From Selaginella moellendorffii (Eukaryota > Streptophyta > Lycopodiopsida > Selaginellales > Selaginellaceae): 64,000 nucleotides of DNA. Positions within the stretch are counted from its first letter, which is position 1, and each line of letters starts with the position of its first letter. This document shows positions 46,970 to 57,041 of this stretch, piece by piece. The notes beneath the pieces were generated by a model, which was given only the letters and a program-made list of their open reading frames with translations, made no database searches and was not told the origin of the DNA. The position numbers and the translations under genes are program-made. Location of the stretch: NCBI RefSeq assembly GCF_000143415.4, contig NW_003314329.1, forward strand, positions 633,774 through 697,773, written 5' to 3'.

Positions 46970-48833
46970 CGCAACCAACTTCTCTAATACCAATGTTATG
47001 ATCCGGCACAAAAAGACAGAGATCTAGTCCCTAGACTATGCTACGCCACCTCTTGAGGTTCCTCACCACCCAACCACCCCCGAGCTACCTCAAAAGCTCC
47101 ACTAGGCTGCCGCTCCACTATGAGCCCTAAGGTAGGTTAAGTCCCTTACCCTAACATGCCTTAATATAACCTTGAGCCTCCTTTTGACTGACATTGACCA
47201 CGTAGTCAAAGCTGGCGCCTAACAATGATCAATTTTTCAGGTGCTTTACCATTTCCTGCAAGGACAAGGATTTCAAAGTGGAATGAGAAAGATAAAAGGG
47301 ACTAACTTACTGCCACGAGAGCATATCTCTGCAATGCAATCCAACCAATCTTTATCGTAGCAAATGTTTGCAATCGCAAGTAGCTTCTTCACCTTTGATT
47401 TCTTTGAGTTCAAAATGCACTGCTCAATTTGTCATAGTTCAAGGTTCTTTTGCACTTCATCCATCACTTGTGTAATCTTCAAATATGAATTTTGCTCTGT
47501 CTTGACAATTGGCTAAAAGGAAAATTTGTGTGTAGAAAACACAAGTTCATGTAAGTAAAGGATACCTTTGCCCAGAGCGCAACCAAAAAAGGCACCTGAT
47601 ACCAAGTAAGCAACTCTTGGCTTTTACGTGCTACAAGCTTTGCTTGAACTGCTTCCATAACCTCACGACTATACAGCATTTGGATTTCGTCGAGAGAAAG
47701 CATGCCAACATATCGAAGGTGCTCAATATCATGGACCAAGGTATGTGCTTGGAAAGAAAATTGATTAACCTTGTAACATAGTTGGTGAGAACAAAGGTTA
47801 CAAGTAAAAGATTCTTACATGTTGATCTTGTGACATGCCAAGTTGAGCCTCACAGCTTGGTTTCGATCCTGTGGCTCCACAAGTGTCACTGGAACATAAA
47901 TATGTCACTTGTCATCGTCTTGGAACTTCTCTTGGATACACCTCCAAAACGCAAGCCACCGGTGGTTTCCATCAATAATGAAGAACATCCAGCCTACAAA
48001 GGCTTGTGTCTCCTTGTGGCACACCATCAAAGTATCAAACTCCTAAGATTTCTTCTGCCATATTTTATCCCAAGTCTACTCAATCTCATGAGTAACCATG
48101 TCTATGCGATTTGTTCCGGGAAATGATGACGACACAATAAACAATCCAGCAGTGTGCCCAAATCCAACCTCTATGAAAGAGGTATAAATAGCTATGTTGA
48201 GGTCATAGGCTGAGCGCACCCAGTGACTTTGCTTAAGACGGCAAAGTGGAATCTCAAGATGTTGGGATCCTTTCCAAGCCATTTCACCTAACACCCTATT
48301 GATAGTTCATTCTTGAGCCTAGATAATAGTCTCGTGTACTTGCTCATTCAAGATCGTGTCGGCCTCTAGCATAGTTACCACCTCATTTCTGTGACCTTCG
48401 GGAGCGGTAGCATGTCCGCCATTTCCACCACCAAGATCTGCCCCACCACCTATAGCACTAGGTGCTTCATTTCTGCCACCAACTTCCACACCACCACCTA
48501 TGGCACTACCACCAGCAGCTTCTCCTGTGCTATAGCTAGTTTCTGCATTTCCATGCTCTCTAGAACCATCTGGCTCTTGCATGCTAACACCTGGATCAAG
48601 ATCAACCATTACTTGGATCTGGACACCACTGCTCCCACCATGGTCTTCCTCCGAAGGAGCGCTTTGAACTTGTGAGGTGTCCCTAGTGAATCTAGCACAA
48701 CGATCTAGCCACTTTCCTGGAGAACGGGTCTATTGAGGTTGACCGGGACGCTTCTTCTGTTGTGGCATGATTTATATATCTGCATGAAAATGACAAATAA
48801 ACTTGAGTAAACATTAAAAAAACCGCAAAGAAG

Positions 48834-48949
48834 TTCCCTTGGTGCTGGGAAGATTGGTTCATCACCGAACCAATCTTTGCAGCACCAAGGGAACAATAAA
48901 AAGAAGAAAAGAAGAAGTTCCCTTAGTGCTGGGAAGATTGGTTCGCCGC
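48834..48949. repeat. Hairpin repeats in the divergent spacer, copy 2 (one and a half units)
   Basis: One full unit at 48834-48893 and half of a second at 48917-48949, which ends at GGTTCGCCGCC where transposase sequence begins. Same core and linker as the five units at 31491-31880. Position is between the two divergent gene starts. Confidence 0.9.
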
Positions 48950-48954
48950 CAAGG

Positions 48955-51900
48955 AGTGAAGGATGAAGTTCTTATTCTCTTTAGTGACGAAAGTGAAGAA
49001 GATGAGCTTCCCGACATAGCTTCCTATACAAATAGGTCCGTTCCTTTTGGACCAATTTTTGAAGCGGTGGATAATGCATTTTAACAATCTCGATTCGAAA
49101 TATAGAACCCGTGATAAATTTAAACAAGTATAAGTTAATACTTAACTCTACTTTATCACTAGAAACACTATTTTTTTCGCAGAATAAAGAACTGGATGCG
49201 AGAAGGGTGAGATGGAAAGTTTCAATCTGGATTGGATGCAATTTTAGACTTAAAAAGAAAATGTCCCTATGAATTTATTCATGGGAGTTTGTTCATTGGC
49301 CAAGTGACTTTGAACAGTCAATGCCCTTTCATCTTTAAAATGTCCGCCCTTGGTCTTGCTTCTGGTGTGGACCTTGTACAACAAATGGATATGGAAGGAG
49401 ATGGGGATTTGGCTAATTCTTGGATCCATTTCGACCATATGGAACGAGTTTCAGGCTGGTCAACAATGGAAGCTTATGTTTATGATCACAAGTAAGTGGT
49501 TATTTATTTTTTAAGGATCCATACCGATTTACATTATAACCATTCCTTCTATAGGTTGCAATGCAACTTAACTATAGCTATAGCCGAATTTAAGGTTCAA
49601 GATTTCCAAGCACAAACCATCTTTTGGATGTGTATGTCTGAGGTTGTTGAACAGCGAACCGGGAAGAAACCCAACTTCCGTGGTTTCATAGCAAATGTTG
49701 CTGGTGCTAACTGGTTGGCTGTATGACAAGTATTCGGAGGTGATAAAAATCAGCCATTACAAGGTAGAGAGAAGAGTTGTGAGTTTCATTGGGCAAAGAG
49801 CATCAATGAATATTGCCGATGCATCAAATCTAGCTTCCATCATGAGTTCAAGCAGCTTTGTCGGGAATGGATGGATGCACCAACTTAAGAGGAGCATGAG
49901 GCAAAAGCAAATGAGATGCACATATGGTGGCATGAAGGAGAAAAAGTGCTAATTGAACACCTTCCACAAATGGAGTGTTGGCTTGCATGATTGGAAGTTT
50001 GAATGTTTCAATGGGGCCATTATATTCTCTGTAAGTTTTCTCTCATTTTCTTTTTTTCTCACATTCAAATGTTGCATTTTTCCTATGATCAACCACTTGA
50101 TGACATTGCACTTACACCAACAATTAATCTCTCTGAGAGCAAACATTGGAGTTGGAAAGCTTTCAAAGTAGGGAAAGGAAAAGTATTCCTCTATGAAGCT
50201 ACACTTTCCGACCTCACTAGATCTCTTGAGCAGTCATCAAAAGCTTTGGCTGCACAGGAAACAAGGTTTGGTAGTACATGTCTAAACTTAGAGAAGCTTC
50301 AAGAGCAGGTTGGTAAAAGGATAACACCAGTAGCAAGGTCAATATCTAAGATGGTGGGGGAAGTTGTTACTGGAACTCCTATGGAATCAAGTTATGAACC
50401 ACTTGGGGACATGAGGATAGCCCGTTTGAAGCGTCGACAGACATTTGATGGGCCCAACATCACTCCTTCTAGCTCCCACCATCCAGAGTTTTACTACCAT
50501 TCTGTTCCATGACACTGGAGAAGAACTAAGGAACATGGAGTGGAGGAGATGCCAATTGTTACACATGTAAATCCAGTGCTAGAGGTTGAGAAGATTATTG
50601 CTTGTGAGCCAGCTTCTCGTATCAACTGGGCAGTTTGAAGAGTCAATGCCAAGAGTAATGCGTGTTGCTCTGGAATGATTGGGAGTCGAGGTCAGTGTCT
50701 TGCATTTGTGTGCTCAAGTTCAAGTTCTTCAGCAGTTCCATGTTTATGGGGCTGTTGAGATCTAGGGGTAAAGGGTCGCCAGTCAAGTTGGATTTACTGT
50801 TGTGGGACTGATGTTGCTCATACAAACCAGATCCACAGCTCAATTATCTTGAAGCCAAATTCTATGCCAGAGGAGTGGCCAGTTGAGCGAAGTTGCAATC
50901 TTTTAAAAGAAGAGATTGAAAGTCTAGAGAGAGCTAGTTTCAAGCTGAAGACTTCCTCAAATATTGCTATTGATACTGCTATGCCACCAATGTCAACACT
51001 AGACTGGTGTAACGCTCCTGAGTTTGGACTTCCCGGGAGGTCACCCAGCCTAGTACTATTCAAACCCAAGGACGCTTAACCCCAAATATCCCAAGACCCT
51101 TAACCGATTGGAAAAGGGGGTGCACTCTTGTTCATGGGCCCTTTCCCTCTATATTTGAACCCCATGGATCGTCTCTCAAGTCGTTCCCTTTGGTTGCTTA
51201 CAATCCACCACGCTTCCCTGCAAGTTCATGCCCTCGTGAACGGAAGCTGAGAGTTGCAGCTCTCCCGAGAGCCCCGCTCTCTTGACACCCTACCCCTCGG
51301 GTCGAGCCTAGCGGGAGCAAACTGGACCAGCCAGATATCAATCAACATGTGGTGTGATTCCCTTAGCCAACCAACAGAGTCGGACTCGAGACCGCTCTGA
51401 TACCAAATGTAACGCTCCTGAGTTTGGACTTCCCGGGAGGTCACCCAGCCCAGTACTATTCAAACCCAAGGACGCTTAACCCCAAATATCCCAAGACCCT
51501 TAACCGATTGGAAAAGGGGGTGCACTCTTGTTCATGGGCCCTTTCCCTCTATATTTGAACCCCATGGATCGTCTCTCAAGTCGTTCCCTTTGGTTGCTTA
51601 CAACTGGCATACACGACCAGCTAGAAATGGGAAGACTGTACAATATAGGTCTTCCATTTCAAAAGGTGCACAAGAGAAGATCAAGCTAGCAAAGGCGTTG
51701 AAATGCACAATCACAAGGATAAACTACATCAGTGTCATGGCTAAGGAGTTTGTTGTTGTGACTGAGTCGTCAAAGGGTACGAGCTACACTATCAGAATCT
51801 GCGAAAATCCATCATGTACCTGTCTAGATTTTATACAGAGGGAGAACAGGGGAAAGGTATATTTAGCCTGCAAGCACATCTATTACATTTTTATGCAGGA

Positions 51901-51979
51901 ACTAAACCAAGATCCTAAGGTCGACCATCACATCCATCAGGCAAGCTTTAAAATTGTAGAGCTTGAGAAGTGTTTCTAG
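48955..51979 (+). pseudogene. Mutator-like transposase with C-terminal SWIM zinc finger, copy 2
   Basis: Plus-strand gene with introns and some frame breaks; the true start is uncertain. An acidic N-terminal piece carries LFSDESEEDELPDIASY (48970-49025). Then CPYEFIHGSLFIGQ and MSALGLASGVDLVQQMD, and HMERVSGWSTMEAYVYD (49262-49495). The DDE-core-like block is TIAIAEFKVQDFQAQTIFWM, KKPNFRGFIANVAGANWLAV (49575-49725), followed by CEFHWAKSINEYC and FKQLCREWMDAPT (49775-49890). The middle domain is at 50100-50512. After the Cassandra insertion the SWIM finger CTCLDFIQRENRGKVYLACK then HIYYIFMQ lies at 51815-51900, ending at 51979. The family cuts and pastes the element by its inverted repeats. 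Parts of the catalytic triad could not be assigned with certainty. Confidence 0.8.
51008..51602 (-). mobile_element. Cassandra-type TRIM 2
   Basis: LTRs are 51008-51202 and 51408-51602, both 195 bp. Exact target duplication ACTGG at 51003-51007 and 51603-51607; the empty site ACTAGACTGGCATACA is present in MULE copy 1 at about 33366. On the minus strand the primer-binding site TGGTATCAGAGC (51405-51394) is perfect and two bases from the LTR. A purine-rich GGGAAGCGTGGTGGAT precedes the other LTR. The LTR carries the 5S rRNA-like segment with GGGTGACCTCCCGGGAAGTC. No protein coded. Confidence 0.93.
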
Positions 51980-52591
51980 ATCACTTTTGGTGATTCGGAT
52001 CTATATTTATATTTGTATTTTATTGATCGAATTTACTTGGAAATATAGATTAAATCAAAATTTGAAAAATGAAAAGATGTTGGTTTGGGACGAACCAATG
52101 TTTTCCTTGTGTTTGAGAACTCATGAGCTCAACTTGTGAGCTCAGCTCGTGAGCTCATGAGCTCAAAACCTACCTGGGCTCGGTAAGGATAGAAAGAAAG
52201 GACATTGAGGAAGGGTGTTCCCTATATCTCTGGGCATCCTAAAGGTGCTAAGGGTGGTCAAGGGATGATCACTCGTGGATGGATGACTTAGTTTTTAAGA
52301 GATGGGACTGTGATGCAGGTGGTGTTGGATCACCAGTGTGACAATGGTGAATGGGCATAGCCTTAGCGTAACGGGCTGATATGTAAGTGATACATTTGGG
52401 TGTCAGTCATGGGATCGGACATATGGAGCACTTAGACCAAGTGTAAAGATTGAGTGGCATGGATGCTAGTCTCTGAGCTAGCAAGCCCCAAGTCCAGAAT
52501 AGAACTTATAGAGGTTGTGAGTGTGACTCCTCCAAGTGGTCAGAGGTATTGTTAAGTTTCTAAAGTAGAATGGAAAATTTAGTCACTTACA

Positions 52592-53713
52592 ATAGGCTCT
52601 TGAGCCCCCCAGTGGTCTCTCAAGTGTTCCACCATGTTAAAGTCCCCCACTACCAGCCACTCGTTTGCCACTCCTTGAGTGTTTTGCTGGATGGCTCCCC
52701 ACAACTACGCGCATTCACTTCATCTTAACAATGCATAAACATTGAGTATCCCAACTCACCCAAAGTGTAAGTGGATTATCAGCAGCTAAACCTTTCTTGG
52801 GATGACCACCTTGTATTCCTTCATTTGAGCTGATTGTAAACAACCAAAGGGAACGACTCAAGAGACGATCCATAAGGGTTCAAATATAGAGGGAAAGGGC
52901 CCATGAACAAGAGTGCACCCCTTTTTCCAATTGATTAAGGGTTTTGGGATATTTAGGGTTAAGTGTCTTTGGGTTTGAAAAGTACTGGGCTGGGTGACCT
53001 CCCGGGAAGTCCAAATTCATGAGCTTACATTTGGTATCAGAGGGGTCTTGGGTCCAACTCTATTGGTTGGCTAGGGGAATCACACCACATGTTGATTGAC
53101 ATCTGGCTGGTCTAGTTTGCTCTGGTTGGGCTCGGCCTGAGGGGTAGGGTGTCAAAAGAGCGGGGCTCTCGAGAGAGCTGCAGCCCTTAGCTTCCGTTCA
53201 CAAGGGCGTGAACTTGTAAGGAAGTGTGGTGGATTGTAAGCAACCAAAGGGAGCGGGGCTCGAGAGAGAGCTACAGCCCTTAGCCCTTAATAGAAGTTCA
53301 CGAGGGCATGAACTTGTAGGGAAGTGTGGTGGATTGTAAGGAACCAAAGGGAACAACTCAAGAGACGATCCATAAAGGTTCAAATATAGAAGGAAAGGGC
53401 CCATGAACAACAATGCACCCCCTTTTCCAATTGGTTAAGGTCTTGGGATATTTAGGGTTAAGTGTCCTTGGGTTTGAATAGTACTCGGCTGGGTGACCTC
53501 CCGGGAAGTTCAAACTCAGGAGCTTACACTAACCACTTGGTGGAGACAATGATTGCCATGCCCCCACCAAGGTGTACTCAAATTGGGGTGGCAGGGTTCC
53601 ACCAGATTCTTCCCTACATACACAAATTGTAGTCTGGTACTGCTGACATTTTGTGCTCTTGGAGGCATAGAATGTCAATCCCCCCTTCCAAACTTATCTC
53701 TTGAACATGAAAC
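52592..53713 (-). pseudogene. LINE endonuclease region, decayed, split by a Cassandra element
   Basis: Minus-strand reading. GIDILCLQEHK (about 53690-53655) is the N-terminal endonuclease block with the catalytic Glu. MAIIVSTKWL follows up to 53529. After the Cassandra insertion, EYKVVIPRKV and VGILNVYAL appear (52825-52720), then EWLVVGDFNMVEHLRDHWGA (about 52675-52605), the GDFN block of apurinic-type LINE endonucleases. This is the 5' half of the LINE whose RT lies at 24290-26905. Confidence 0.85.
52835..53528 (+). mobile_element. Cassandra-type TRIM 3, with internal duplication
   Basis: Opposite orientation to the other two. The 5' LTR is 52835-53029, with TGGTATCAGAG at 53032-53042 as primer-binding site. 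The interior runs to about 53234. A 100-bp repeat follows (about 53235-53334: first bases of the LTR, then a second copy of the end of the interior). The 3' LTR is 53335-53528. The flanks CTGAT and CTAAC are only loosely alike. Both LTRs carry the 5S-like segment. Confidence 0.88.
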
Positions 53714-53718
53714 TTTAG

Positions 53719-55040
53719 TTGTACCCATTTGTGGAAATGACTATCATTAGAACTTTCATCAAAGGTTTGAGCTTAGTGGATGTGCAGCAAAAGGTCAAGA
53801 AGGATTTTCTCGCAATGTTGACTAATGCCATCACTAAGGCTCTGATCTTTTCACCCAAACCATCTGTCAATTTGGTCAACTCTGGTCAACAAGATGGTCT
53901 ATGGAGTAGTCAACATGATGACTAGCCTACCAATGCTTCATAATTAAGAAAGAAACAACCATTGTTCCATTGTGGCTTGAAAAGTGGAGATGGTCATGAG
54001 GCCAAAAAAACTCATTTGGACTAGTATGAGAAGAATAAAGTAGAGGGCAATTGTTTTCGTTGCCATAGGATTGAACATCAAGACAAGGATTATCCTAAAG
54101 GGGTCAATAAATATTGTGGTGGAATTTATAAGCAATGATAGGTAATGATGTGAATGGCATTGCTATTGGGGTTGTATTACTTCAAGTTTGGCATTCTCTC
54201 ATGTTCATGAGCTACAAGGTTGATGCCACATAGTGGAATTGGCCTACTTGAGACAAGGAGTTGTACATTGTGATTGCTACTATGAAGGAATAGCAACATT
54301 ATCTATATGGATTGGACTTCCATGTGGACTTAGTGCATCAGTCTTTCTAGTATTTCAGTTGACAAAAAGATCTTCAAGGCTGCCTTGCTCATTGGCAAAA
54401 GTTTCTGCAAGAAATTTCTATTAAGATCTGGTATAAGCATGGAGGTGACAATAAGGTGGCTAATGCAATATCTAGGATGGTAAATTCTATCTTGTTTTGT
54501 TGGGTCTCTTGAATAAAATTTCTAAGATCTAAAACTTAAGCTCTTATAATCACAGATTTGTTTGTGTTCTTCAGCGTTTACTTAGATTCAAAGTGATGCA
54601 CCATTGCCACAATCTTCTCTTTCATATGATGGATTTCAGTCTCGACAGCCTTGTCCAATGCAATCCAATACTCAGAATCCAGCAGCAATACGAGGTACCA
54701 TGTAGCTAGACATATCTTGCATACACTTTGGACTTGCCACCTAGTTTGAAGATTCTTCCAATGTTTTATGTGAGTAAGCTTAAAGTGTGTTTGCCTCTAG
54801 TGATGTTATGGATCAGTCCCATCATCTAGGTCCCAGAGATTGATGCTAAGAAGGCTAGTCTAGCCAATATTCTTGCTCAAAGATTGGTGAAAACATGCCA
54901 AAAAATGGCTAGGGAGTTGTTAGTTTAGTGGAATGGTTATTTCATGGATGAAGCTACATGGGAAACTGAAGATAACATAAAAAGAGTGTTTCTGAGTTTT
55001 GGTTATGACTTAGATAACATTCCTAAAGAAGGGGAGAATT
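53719..55040 (+). pseudogene. Chromovirus (Ty3/gypsy) remnant: gag zinc knuckle to chromodomain
   Basis: Decayed plus-strand element with the central pol missing. A gag end carries a zinc-knuckle-like CFRCHRIEHQDKDYPKG (about 54050-54100, last Cys changed to Tyr). After short scraps, the integrase C-terminal part reads TLDLPPSLKILPMFYVSKLK (54730-54785). A chromodomain-like tail reads ILAQRLVKTCQKMARELLV, WNGYFMDEATWE, and NIKRVFLSFGYDLDNIP (about 54870-55025). Chromodomains direct insertion to marked chromatin in this lineage. Many stops. Confidence 0.7.
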
Positions 55041-55054
55041 AAGTTCTATAGCCA

Positions 55055-55396
55055 TATTGCTATATGATTTGAGTTATTTGTTCTCATTTTTTTGTTTCCA
55101 TAACTGTATTGTTACGTGAGAAAGCTATATTGCTTTCTTTCTTTCGTGGCAGTTTGTTGTGACATTGGTGTTGTTGTTGACACATCTTTTCTACATGGCC
55201 ATATTGCTTTAAACACCCTTTATGTGAGGCTCATTTGGCTTCTCAAGGTTGCTGTCTGTGGCTGGGTCATGAGGGAGGGGAAAATGACACAAACCATAAG
55301 AATATTCCAAAGATATTCCATAGTTTGTGGGATTTAAGACTATAATGCCTTAATGGTTGGGAGGTTGGTCTAAGGTTTGCTCTCTTGTTCGCTTCA
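55055..55396 (+). repeat. LTR3-family LTR, 3' end of the chromovirus remnant
   Basis: The end segment (about 55290-55396, finishing CTTGTTCGCTTCA) matches the reverse complement of 56632-56740. It lies just after the chromodomain frame, where a 3' LTR is expected. The start is not sharply placed. Confidence 0.55.
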
Positions 55397-55399
55397 ATG

Positions 55400-56029
55400 T
55401 TGGAAACAGCTTGTTGGTGGCTAAGGACTCTCATGGTTTCCTATTCACTCTCTACTATTTGGGAGTCACCAGCTAATACTCCATAGATTCTATAGAGAAA
55501 ACTCTCAGCTAATTCTTGTGACTGGCTTGTTTGATTTCTGGTTCTCCATAATTGTCGATACCCTAGATATTTCTTTATCACTTTATCAATGCAAACATGA
55601 TCTATCATCAGTAGTTGTGGAGACTCACACTAGCAGCAATATGACTACATCATGCTATCCTTAGAGACAAGGGGAAACTAGAGAAGCTAGAGGAGTGGCA
55701 AAGGGCATGGCTCCCATGCTTTGGCAATTGTGGTGAGTCAAGAATTGATTAGAGATGGTGGCCCCTAGACTTGATTTTGTGGTCCGCATAGAGAGGAGAT
55801 GTGGAGTTGGACTTGATGCGACAAAGGAGACCTCAGCCACTCTTGTTACAGGCTTAGTCACACAAAGGGGTGAGGCACTAAGTAGTTCACCAAAGGGTAG
55901 CATACCTAGTTTTTGTATTAGCTCCTAAAAGGGGTATTGGGGAATGTTTATACATGTTTTATCAAACATTTGATAAAACATTGCACCTTTATTAACTCAT
56001 TATAAGTGCATGTGTGACTAAGGCAAAGA
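55400..56029. other. Unassigned stretch
   Basis: No clear homology recognised. A region at 55670-55905 is more GC-rich and gives short frames in two phases, for example MVAPRLDFVVRIERRC on the plus strand; it could be a gag-like scrap. Nothing firmer can be said. Confidence 0.3.
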
Positions 56030-56601
56030 TCATGGAACTTGTGGGCATACGCATCCAAAAACAAAGTCCCCTACCGAATCTCTAATAGTTGGTTTGAGAT
56101 CAACCTCTTCAAAATTTTTAACAAACAAAGTGTGGAAAACCTTTGTCAAATCACTCCAAAAAGTCGGCTTCGGATTAGCTTTGATGTAGTTCTTCCACCA
56201 CAAAGAAGCATGACTTGTAAGCTTCATCATAATAAAATTAATTTTCACCTTATCTTTATAAGGATTGTGAGACTAATAACTTTTCCACAATTCCAATTAA
56301 GAATCAACCCCCTAGTTATCACAAACATCTGGTGATGACTTCCATTCCACAATACCATAATCCTTAACATGTTTAAAGTACTAATGGTAATCACAAACAT
56401 GAGATTGATTCAACCCTTGTGAGGCAAGAAATCCCCAATGAGATTGATGGAATCTTTAACCTCCTTAATGTCACTCTAAACCTTAGAAATTTGGCATCCT
56501 TGTCAAACAATGATATAATCAAGAGTCTCTTCCTCATCGTCATGGCCATCATCACTAATGCCATACTCCTCATTAGGATTGATATCTTGCTCATTTGCCA
56601 T
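56030..56601 (-). pseudogene. gag: Gypsy gag fragment (LTR3 element)
   Basis: Minus strand, start ATG at 56601 (MANEQDINPNEEYG), an acidic N-terminus with stops, then a gag block MMKLTSHASLWWKNYIKANP, TFWSDLTKVFHTLF (about 56230-56140). A worn initiator-Met-like primer site (TAGTATCATAGC, minus strand) lies between the start and the LTR at 56632. Truncated on the left. Confidence 0.72.
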
Positions 56602-56631
56602 CCCCAAAAGAACATGTTGCTATGATACTAA

Positions 56632-57000
56632 TGAAACGAACAAGAGAGTGAACCTTAGGCCAACCTCCCAACAACCTTAAATCCCATATACCATAGAATA
56701 TCCTTAGAATATTCCTATGGTTCATATCAAACACTAGCCAATGTCACAAAATAAGAGTGTAGGGAATGGACTATCATTAGAGTTATGCTGGAAAGTGTTT
56801 TGATACATAAATAATTATCATTTTTTATTGAAATATGAAAATATGAATTGGGAATAGGTATATTTAATTGGGGTTTATACCCTTCCTTATTTACAATAAT
56901 GGATTAAGTCCCAAATAAATGATCCATATACTATAGTAATATAATTAAGGTATTATTTAGGTATGTATATACATATATATATTTACAAACTTTACACTAT
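56632..57000 (-). repeat. LTR3-family LTR
   Basis: Minus-strand LTR ending ...CTTGTTCGTTTCA at 56632, next to a primer-binding-site-like sequence and gag. Its other part (56855-57000) resembles 61378-61540. The outer end is not certain. Confidence 0.6.
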
Positions 57001-57041
57001 CCTCCCCTCTATGATGAAAAGGTAATTGTATAAGGAACTAA

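Larger units (their letters stand above)
42326..47224 (-). mobile_element. Ty3/gypsy LTR retrotransposon, nearly complete but with stops
   Basis: LTRs are 42326-42558 (233 bp) and 46994-47224 (231 bp), TGTTA...TAACA, differing at several positions. On the minus strand the primer-binding site TGGTATTAGAGAAG follows the 5' LTR (about 46992-46979), and a polypurine run (GGGGGGGAAGAAT) precedes the 3' LTR (42559-42572). The interior holds gag and pol. The insertion splits the methyltransferase gene of MULE copy 2; the uninterrupted site is seen in copy 1 near 29898. Flanking 5-mers TAGAT and ATGAT match only partly. Confidence 0.92.
40194..48768 (-). pseudogene. ParB-like/DNA methyltransferase-like transposon gene, copy 2
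   Basis: Same gene as at 27171-31425, interrupted by a gypsy element at 42326-47224. Start at 48768 (MPQQKKRPGQPQ, then a stop). The Gly/Glu-rich N-terminus is at 48609-48319. The ParB-like block is near 47995-47945 (FFIIDGNHRWLAFWRCIQ), followed by VPVTLVEPQDRNQAVRLNLA. A helical region carries IEHLRYVGMLSLDEIQMLYS (47735-47675). The middle is at 42325-41960 and 41901-41698. Motif IV is IVIGDYFQL then GIDLAFFDLPDGLPP (41190-41060). A strand-helix exon is at 40989-40793. An intron with GT...AG ends lies at about 40738-40793. Motif I is IVLDVTIGFGLMVLAAKE in 40662-40390. The order IV then I is that of beta-class N6A/N4C methyltransferases. DLPD replaces DPPY. Function unproven; the gene is broken by stops and the gypsy. 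Confidence 0.7.
39952..52181. mobile_element. MULE copy 2 (12.2 kb with insertions)
   Basis: DNA transposon inserted in the 3' LTR of element F. Exact 8-bp target duplication GGTAAGGA at 39944-39951 and 52182-52189. Terminal inverted repeats: GGGGCTAGGTAGTTTTTGAG, and GAGCCCAGGTAGGTTTTGAG as reverse complement of the right end; GAGCTC repeats follow inside both. About 6.7 kb without its gypsy (42326-47224) and Cassandra (51008-51602) insertions. It carries a minus-strand ParB/methyltransferase-like gene and a plus-strand transposase, and retains more of the transposase than copy 1. Confidence 0.9.
34016..52591 (+). mobile_element. LTR1 element F with both LTRs, carrying nested insertions
   Basis: The 5' LTR is about 34016-35366 (array 34220-34672, run of 13 G at 34713). 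The primer-binding site TGGTATCGGAGC is at about 35370-35381. The interior is 35367-39085 (3.7 kb, no gag or pol found). The 3' LTR is 39086-39951 plus 52182/52190-52591, split by MULE copy 2. It is the only LTR1 copy here with both LTRs and its whole interior. The LINE continues on either side (34015 and 52592), though part of the LINE is missing at the joint. Flanks TAGAG and ATAGG are not an exact target duplication. Without insertions it is about 6.3 kb. Confidence 0.8.

Noticed and set aside
51408-51602. A 5S rRNA gene on the minus strand
   Set aside because: Only the 3' half of 5S is matched, and the segment is part of each LTR of a TRIM. It is 5S-derived but not a 5S gene.
39952-52181. 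hAT element, because of the 8-bp target duplication
   Set aside because: The transposase carries a SWIM zinc finger and Mutator-like blocks, and no hAT dimerisation domain was seen. Mutator-like elements can also make 8- to 11-bp duplications.
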